Assembly (NCBI GenBank): GCA_964019165.1
Contig: OZ025268.1
Span: forward strand, 2,002,001 to 2,066,000
Reading direction: 5' to 3'
From: Mastigias papua
Lineage: Eukaryota > Cnidaria > Scyphozoa > Rhizostomeae > Mastigiidae
DNA: 64,000 nt
Under the pieces are notes generated by a model. It was not told where the DNA came from. It was given only the letters and a program-made list of their open reading frames with translations, and made no database searches. Shown piece by piece: positions 58,027 to 64,000 of this stretch. Each line of letters opens with the position of its first letter. Position 1 is the stretch's first letter. The translations under genes and the position numbers were made by a program.

Positions 58027-58803
58027 TTAAGAAACACTTGAGGTCGGAATTGGTAATATATTAAGAAACATCCAGGCTGAAAGCAGAAAGTTTGTTTCTT
58101 ATAAAAAAACGTGTATAATGTGAGAACGATGACTAAAATCTCAGCAACTCCTCAGCCTCTCTCTAGCACTAAAAGTCCTAATATACCGTATACGACCGAC
58201 ATAACTGACGAATCCAAGTGCTTTCTCAAGCTACTTGCTCCGGTCATTCATTCTTGAAATGCAAAGCCAACAAATTACCCTAAAATATTAGCAGTATGAC
58301 AGAAAGAACTGTATAAATATAATCATCAGTCTGTAGCAAAGTGTCAAGGTCTACAGCATCTTCTAGGGGCTTGTTCTTCTAGTGGCAGGTTGTAGTTTTA
58401 GCATGGGGGGCTTGTGCGAGGGGGAACTGCTTACAAGCAGAAGCAATATAGGGTCGCCTGTACCTGGAAGAGAGCCTGGGGCAAATTGCCGCTGCGCGGC
58501 AACTACTTCAAAATGCCAAATCTTGACCGCGGCAAAATGTAAGGTTGTTCTAGGATTGTTTTGTAGAGACACAATGTATTTAATAGCTTGCTTTGATATA
58601 TATTTTCTATCATGATATCCTTGATAATGACCTTTGTTAAACTCGAACATAGTTAGAAGTCTGTTTCAAGATGTCACTGAAGTGGTGTCATGATACTCAG
58701 CATGTCTCTTTAGGAGTGTACGGAGTGTACCCCAAAGCTGCTGCAATTGTTGTGGTGTGAGCCCCAACTCCAAGGTGTCAGCCCCAACCTTTGCAGGAAT
58801 AGA

Positions 58804-61800
58804 ATGTGCGATCAAAATATAGTGACCAAATTGGGTGAGTATCAGCTAGAGTTTGAAGACAGTATCTTGGATGATCTTGAAATATCGAGAACCTCAGAGG
58901 AGCACAATGAAGCCTTTATTGGTGGGATTTGTGACAGATTGTCCCCAATAAAAGACAACTCGCCTGGTATCGAGAAGAATGAGCTAACAGAATCGGTAGC
59001 TAGCACCCCGCTTCAATGCCATGCAGTGTGTCAACCGTTAACAAGAAATGTCAAGCGAAAGAGAAGGTCGATTTCTTCCTTTAGTAAGCCAAAGCAACAA
59101 ACTAAATTTGATGAGAAGCCCATCAAACATGGCACTGGCAGTACATCAGGGCTTTCTGTTAACAGTGAAAGCACAGACAAGATTTTGTGTGCAAAGAAGG
59201 CAGTTATTCAAAATTATTTTGATAGCTCATCAACCAAAGAAAATGCAGAGTCAGTTGGTGCACCTAGCGCAAACGTGATAAAGCCTGCAGACAGCCTTCA
59301 AATGACAACTGGAGTACACTCCAACTTTGATACATCTTTTGACAATTATATATCTTCAACTGGTGTAGATCTGTCCTTTGAAGCTGCTAATGAAATGGCA
59401 AAGAAGCCTTGCTTTGATAACCAAAACTCTTTTTATGGGCTTCCAGTTAAGACAAAAGAGATCTTGAAGCAGGAAAGGGGAATTGAAAAGTTGTATGGTA
59501 ATATCACACTTGATCTAGTTGTTTTTTAAGAATTCTGTTAAAAGTATACTCAATAAGAGAATATCAGACATGTGGGCCATCTCCCACTATGTCCTTCACT
59601 CCCTGACAATTTCAATGAAGCCCTCCTCTGGCATGTTAATGGTAACACCTTGACTTCCGCCCACTTCACCAAAACCATTGGTCTTACTAGTTACTAGTTT
59701 CTTTTTGCAAACTAAAGCAAGACAGTGAAATTCATTTAAATCTGTATATAATTGTTTCTATTTACACTAAGTCCAATTATTTACTGCCATTAATATAAAC
59801 ACATCACAAATGTTGCATGGTTTGTTTCCCTCTACATTTTGCATTGACATTCTTCCCAGCAAAAGATTTAGTGCAACAGTTTTTGTTCCAGATTGGCAGA
59901 ATGACTGTCTGAGTTTACCAGCTCTGCAGCAAAAGCAGAACCTGATCTACTCTCTCCCAACTAGTGGTGGTAAAACCTTAGTTGCTGAGATACTCATTAT
60001 GCAAGAGCTCCTTATGAGGGAAAAGAATGCTATTTTGATGCTTCCTTATGTTTCCATAGTTCAAGAGAAGGTAGTATAGGATACATTGTGTTCATTATTT
60101 TTATTGTCTATCATTCCAAGTACCATGTCATTCAGAGAAGATATATCAATTTGTAAATAGAAGAAGGGTGCTTCAAATTGCTATTTCAAAAATTTCCATA
60201 TTTTCTTACTTGCAAATATTATTGCCTAATGTCAGGTGTTTTCATTATAGTTTCTTTCTCATAAATTGGAATATAAGATTTAATTTTTAACTGCCTATCA
60301 TGGTAGGAACCTAGATGACTCAGTGTTTCTTCCATAGTGATGGGCACAGTAGTAGCTACCTTTTGAGTTAGCTTTCTTTTTTAATTCAATTTGATTCCCA
60401 CATCTCCCTGACATGTGGAAACTTCAGCATATAGTTTTTATTAGAGGATTGCCAGAGATTTCACTTTCACTTTCAAAATGTTAATCATAACTGAGTGTTG
60501 AACCTTTTCATGTTATCTTCTCCAGTGCTGGAGACTGTGAAAGAGGAGAGTGGCATATGAAAGAGGATATTAGCATAAGGCCATGGAGACTGGCATGTGA
60601 AAGAGCACTAGAAATATGAAGACATGTGCACTTTAGGCCATTATTATGTCACTAACTCTTCCAACAAATGAGTGTGAGGCTGTGGCATTGTTATCTAACA
60701 GAGTGCTTATCATTCCTCTCAACATTGTCAGACATTGCTATTTCTGATTCTAGGTACGTGGATTATCACCATTTGCTTTGGAGTTAGGCTTCCATGTAGA
60801 AGAGTATGCTGGCAGTAAAGGCTCATTCCCACCAAAGAAAAGAAGGAAGAAGAGGTCGCTGTACATAGCAACCATTGAAAAGGTATAATGCTATGCTTGG
60901 GGCTTGATGTCAATGATATATGTTAGCAGTCATGTTTACATATTGTGGTTATTACAATTGCTAGAAGATGATAAGAATATTCTAGAATATTAAACTCTAA
61001 ATGTTTTTATTGACCTGTTTACTTTTGTTAATGACTATTAGTTTTGTCACTGTTTTTATCTTAGAGTTGACAGAACCACAACTTGTAGTGGATCTGTTTT
61101 TGCCACAGATATTATTATTATCATTATTATGCTTATTATAAATACTTGATTTTCTTCGCTTTTAGGCAGATGCTATCATTAACAATCTTCTAGAGAACAA
61201 AAGAGTTGAAGAGATTGGAATGATTGTGGTTGATGAAGTAATAGTTTCCTATCAATTACTTAATAAAGTTCTCAATTAGAAAGACTTATTTATTTACTTA
61301 TTGCACTCTCTACTACTCTCAACAACACCTAGAACAATAGAAATGTTGAGTGAAGGTTTTGAAAATGTTCAAACTTTGCTTGACTGCTTGCGACTACTCT
61401 TGATTTCTCCCAAATACTCTCCACTAGGTGTTCAAACCCTCTCGATTTTACTCATCATCAAAACCGAACAAAATCAAGTGAAATGTCGAGAGTGTTTGAA
61501 CTGGCCTTTATAGAGGTTTGTATGCACTTTTGGTGAACTTATTTTCAGATGGGCTTATATTTGGAAGGACTTTTGAGAGAAAAGGTGACTTATGTATGCC
61601 AAAAATCCAATATTTGGTATCCAATCAGAGAGACTAAAAGCAACATTTAATGCATGAACCTTCAAAATAGAACAAAAGTAATTACAGAGGCTTTATACAC
61701 TCTGTCCATGGTCATTCAGAATACAAGAAAACAGCTGCTTTTTTGCAACCCCAGGAAACAATGTTTTCTGTTGAATCCTAAATATGCACACTGAATCCCA

Positions 61801-64000
61801 AATGTAAGCCTTGGTTTATATTTGGGAGAAATTGCATTTGGTGGGATATTTGGGGTAGTATACAGAGGGCTCATGTTTGGGGGCGCATATAGTCAGTAGG
61901 GCTTAAAATGGGAATTTTATGGTATATTTTCCTGCTCATCTGTTGCAAATGTCTAAATCCACCACTTTACATGCTATGGATTAATTATCGCCTTCCATAG
62001 AGTTGAGATTTTTCATCCTGTCTATAAATATACACTGGGTACAGATCCATGGCCCTTTCCCACCTGAGCAGAACAATGACTTATATCTGGTTCTTTTTCA
62101 CTTAGCTTCATATGATTGGAGAAAAAGGTGGCCGTGGTGCAAGGCTTGAGATGTGCCTTACAAAAGTCCTTTGCTGCAATGGTTTGTGACCAAGCTTTAG
62201 TTTATTGAATGAGCATTACTGAATCTTGATGTCAGAGCATGAGCATTGTCTGCAAAAGACACTAAACTTGATTCTCATCCTTTCTGAGCTATTTGAAGAG
62301 CTGCAAAATTGTATAACTTTATGGATTGGCAACCGCTATAGTGAACTGATTGTTTGCAACAGAAGTGATAATGTGAAGAGAGTAACTATGGACAAACTCC
62401 CGTCTGAAATATCTTTCATATTCCACATTAGCTGATTCTAGAATTGTTATAGAAATTATTCTTACCTCAAATTTCAGGGTAAACAATGTATGCACAACAT
62501 TACCAGTTTTTCTTACAGCTGAGATTCAAATAATTGGAATGAGTGCAACTCTCGGGAACCTTTCTGATCTACAGATGTACCTAAATGCGGAAATTTATTG
62601 CAATGATTTTAGGCCTGTGAGTTTCATTCTATTTGCCTTATCAATGCTATTACCTTACTAAATAACTTGACTTTGTTGATTTCATGACTTTGATAAGTGA
62701 TTTCACGACATTGATTCCTGATTACTTGACATTGATTTAATGATTACATGACTTTGATCACTGATGATATTGATGCTGATTGTAACGTATCGGGTTTATC
62801 TTCTTCGATTATAATTCATTCATTGTAATCATTGCGCTGTGTGTTGCATGTTTAAATCATTTATTTGTCAACAGTCACGTTCCTGGTCACGTTATGTTCG
62901 TAAGCTTCCCTGTTGTGTCGGTGAACACCCTTTCCGTCGCGCAGGTCGCCGCCACCAAAAAGAACCCGAACAAATGCAACACGTTATAAAAAGTTGTGTT
63001 AAATAGCATATGCCACCATATGAAATCTCTACGGCAATTTCTGTTAATTTATTTTAGTCCCTTTTACTTTTGCAATATCTTTTAGGTTGAAATATCTGAG
63101 TACGTAAAGGTTGGACAAACTGTCTTTGGCATTAGCAAGGAAAAGCTCAAATGTGGCGAAGAAGGCGCCCTGAAACCATTAAGAACAATTTGTCACCCTG
63201 AGGTAAGTAATGCAGACACAAACTCTTGGCTCCATCAACATAATGTTCATATATGCGAATGAAAGGGCCATATTTATGAAAAGAATTTACAATAATTGGG
63301 GAACCAGAAGGTTTAGTATGAAAATTGGGTTGAGATACATCCCATTGAGTATATTCAAAGCATTAAGTATATCAATATGTAGTCGAAATGTAATAGAGTA
63401 GGTTTCTGGAGGTGCTTTCTGACTTAACGTTTGTATAAGAAATTTATCGAATTCGACTTACAATAGCGATGAAACCTCCATCATCGATCTCTCTGCGATG
63501 CAGCACTATGACAGTAGCCCCAAATACATTCGAGGAGCAGACTGGAACTTGAAGACAACTGCTTAGAAGATTAGCCATAACTCTCTGTTGTGATTTCACG
63601 TATAAAGCGTTATTTATTGCTGTATGTTTGTAAGTTATTCGGTGGAGTTCTGCTTACAAGGAATAACATTCATAGCAGTAAGTATGTTAGTCAAAAGATC
63701 GCTTTCATTAAGTTATGTCTCTCTATTTCCATCAGCTCTAGACGAGCAAAATAATTTCTTTCATACCCAAATAAGCTTTGCTATTTTGTTGATAAAAATC
63801 CCCATGGAAGTGAATCGATTTCTTCTAACAGACAGTTAATCCAAGTGCAAAATCAACGGACCCGGATCATCTGACAGCGTTGGCAATCGAAGTGGTTCCC
63901 GAAAACTCTTGCCTTATCTTTTGTGCAACGAAAAAGAACTGCGAAAATGTAGCTGTTTTGATTGCGAACTGTGCACCAAGGTAGGTCCGATTGACATTTT
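58804..64000 (+). CDS. HELQ: DNA helicase HELQ (HEL308 family), 5' part
   Basis: Exons in frame: 58804-59497, 59892-60070, 60754-60882, 61166-61237, 62106-62181, 62519-62616, 63086-63202 and 63832-63980, then a donor 20 bp from the window end, so the gene continues outside. The first ~230 residues are a poorly conserved acidic/Ser-rich tail ending in [22 protein letters not shown]. The superfamily 2 helicase core follows: [10 protein letters not shown]-motif-like start, Walker [20 protein letters not shown] (Ia), [14 protein letters not shown], Walker B VVDELH split by an intron, GRGARLEM, motif III MSATL, and [15 protein letters not shown] (motif IV). HELQ is a 3'-5' helicase that works with RAD51 paralogues, RPA and ATR in interstrand crosslink repair and strand annealing. 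The start at 58804 is the first ATG, but a non-coding exon upstream is possible. Confidence 0.9.
61430..61501. repeat. 72-bp palindromic hairpin in HELQ intron 4
   Basis: GTTCAAACCCTCTCGA on the left faces TCGAGAGTGTTTGAAC on the right around a ~40-bp loop. Another GTTCAAAC copy lies 60 bp upstream. This looks like a very short foldback or MITE end. Confidence 0.65.

Larger units (their letters stand above)
55674..58803. other. Spacer between the GPCR and HELQ
   Basis: It includes the GPCR 3' end with an AATAAA at 55867-55872. A region of repeated GGGATTGA motifs lies near 55940-56040. There is also a block (57096-58110) with repeated AAGAAAC/TTCTTAT motifs, probably transposon-derived. No certain exon. 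Confidence 0.35.

Noticed and set aside
58747..58803. Extra 19 residues at the HELQ N-terminus
   Set aside because: The frame starts with TTG; the first ATG is at 58804.

Overview
The window is animal nuclear DNA: AT-rich, with GT-AG introns, long non-coding introns and many microsatellites and transposon remnants. A locus at its left end encodes secreted Pro/Cys-rich proteins with the minicollagen cysteine pattern C-x3-C-x3-C-x3-C-x3-CC. That pattern is known from stinging-capsule (nematocyst) wall proteins, so the organism is most likely a cnidarian, perhaps an anthozoan. I cannot name the species.

Layout. 0.7-1.3 kb: the 3' end of a dead LINE. 3.1-7.7 kb: a minicollagen-domain locus with one 5' module (signal peptide, Lys-rich segment, Gly/Ala and PPMPGQ repeats) followed by three different 3'-terminal exons, all with the same phase-1 acceptor. 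7.7-15.6 kb: gene-poor, with a piggyBac-like scrap, a hAT-like MITE and tandem repeats. 15.6-21.0 kb, minus strand: a complete NEMP (TMEM194) inner-nuclear-membrane gene in nine exons. 22.75-32.7 kb, plus strand: a complete SMARCE1/BAF57 gene in thirteen exons, divergent from NEMP. 33.6 kb: a decayed copy of the 5' end of the CDK12 gene. 35.3-44.7 kb: a complete CDK12/13 gene in nine exons. 45.9-53.4 kb: a YAE1 gene whose first intron carries a 4.47-kb transposon with long inverted repeats built on 178-bp tandem units. 54.7-55.7 kb: an intronless rhodopsin-like GPCR. 58.8 kb to the window end: the 5' part of a HELQ DNA helicase gene, cut by the boundary.

The genes do not form a pathway. NEMP, SMARCE1, CDK12, YAE1 and HELQ are conserved housekeeping or nuclear genes, and each was assembled here by joining exons with compatible splice phase and recognisable protein continuity. 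The lineage-specific material is the minicollagen-like locus, which I consider the most interesting system because its exon phases predict one secretory and repeat module spliced to three interchangeable cysteine/proline/lysine-rich C-termini. The young inverted-repeat element in YAE1 and the partial CDK12 duplication come next. All identifications rest on reading the sequence and recalling family features; no database search was run.
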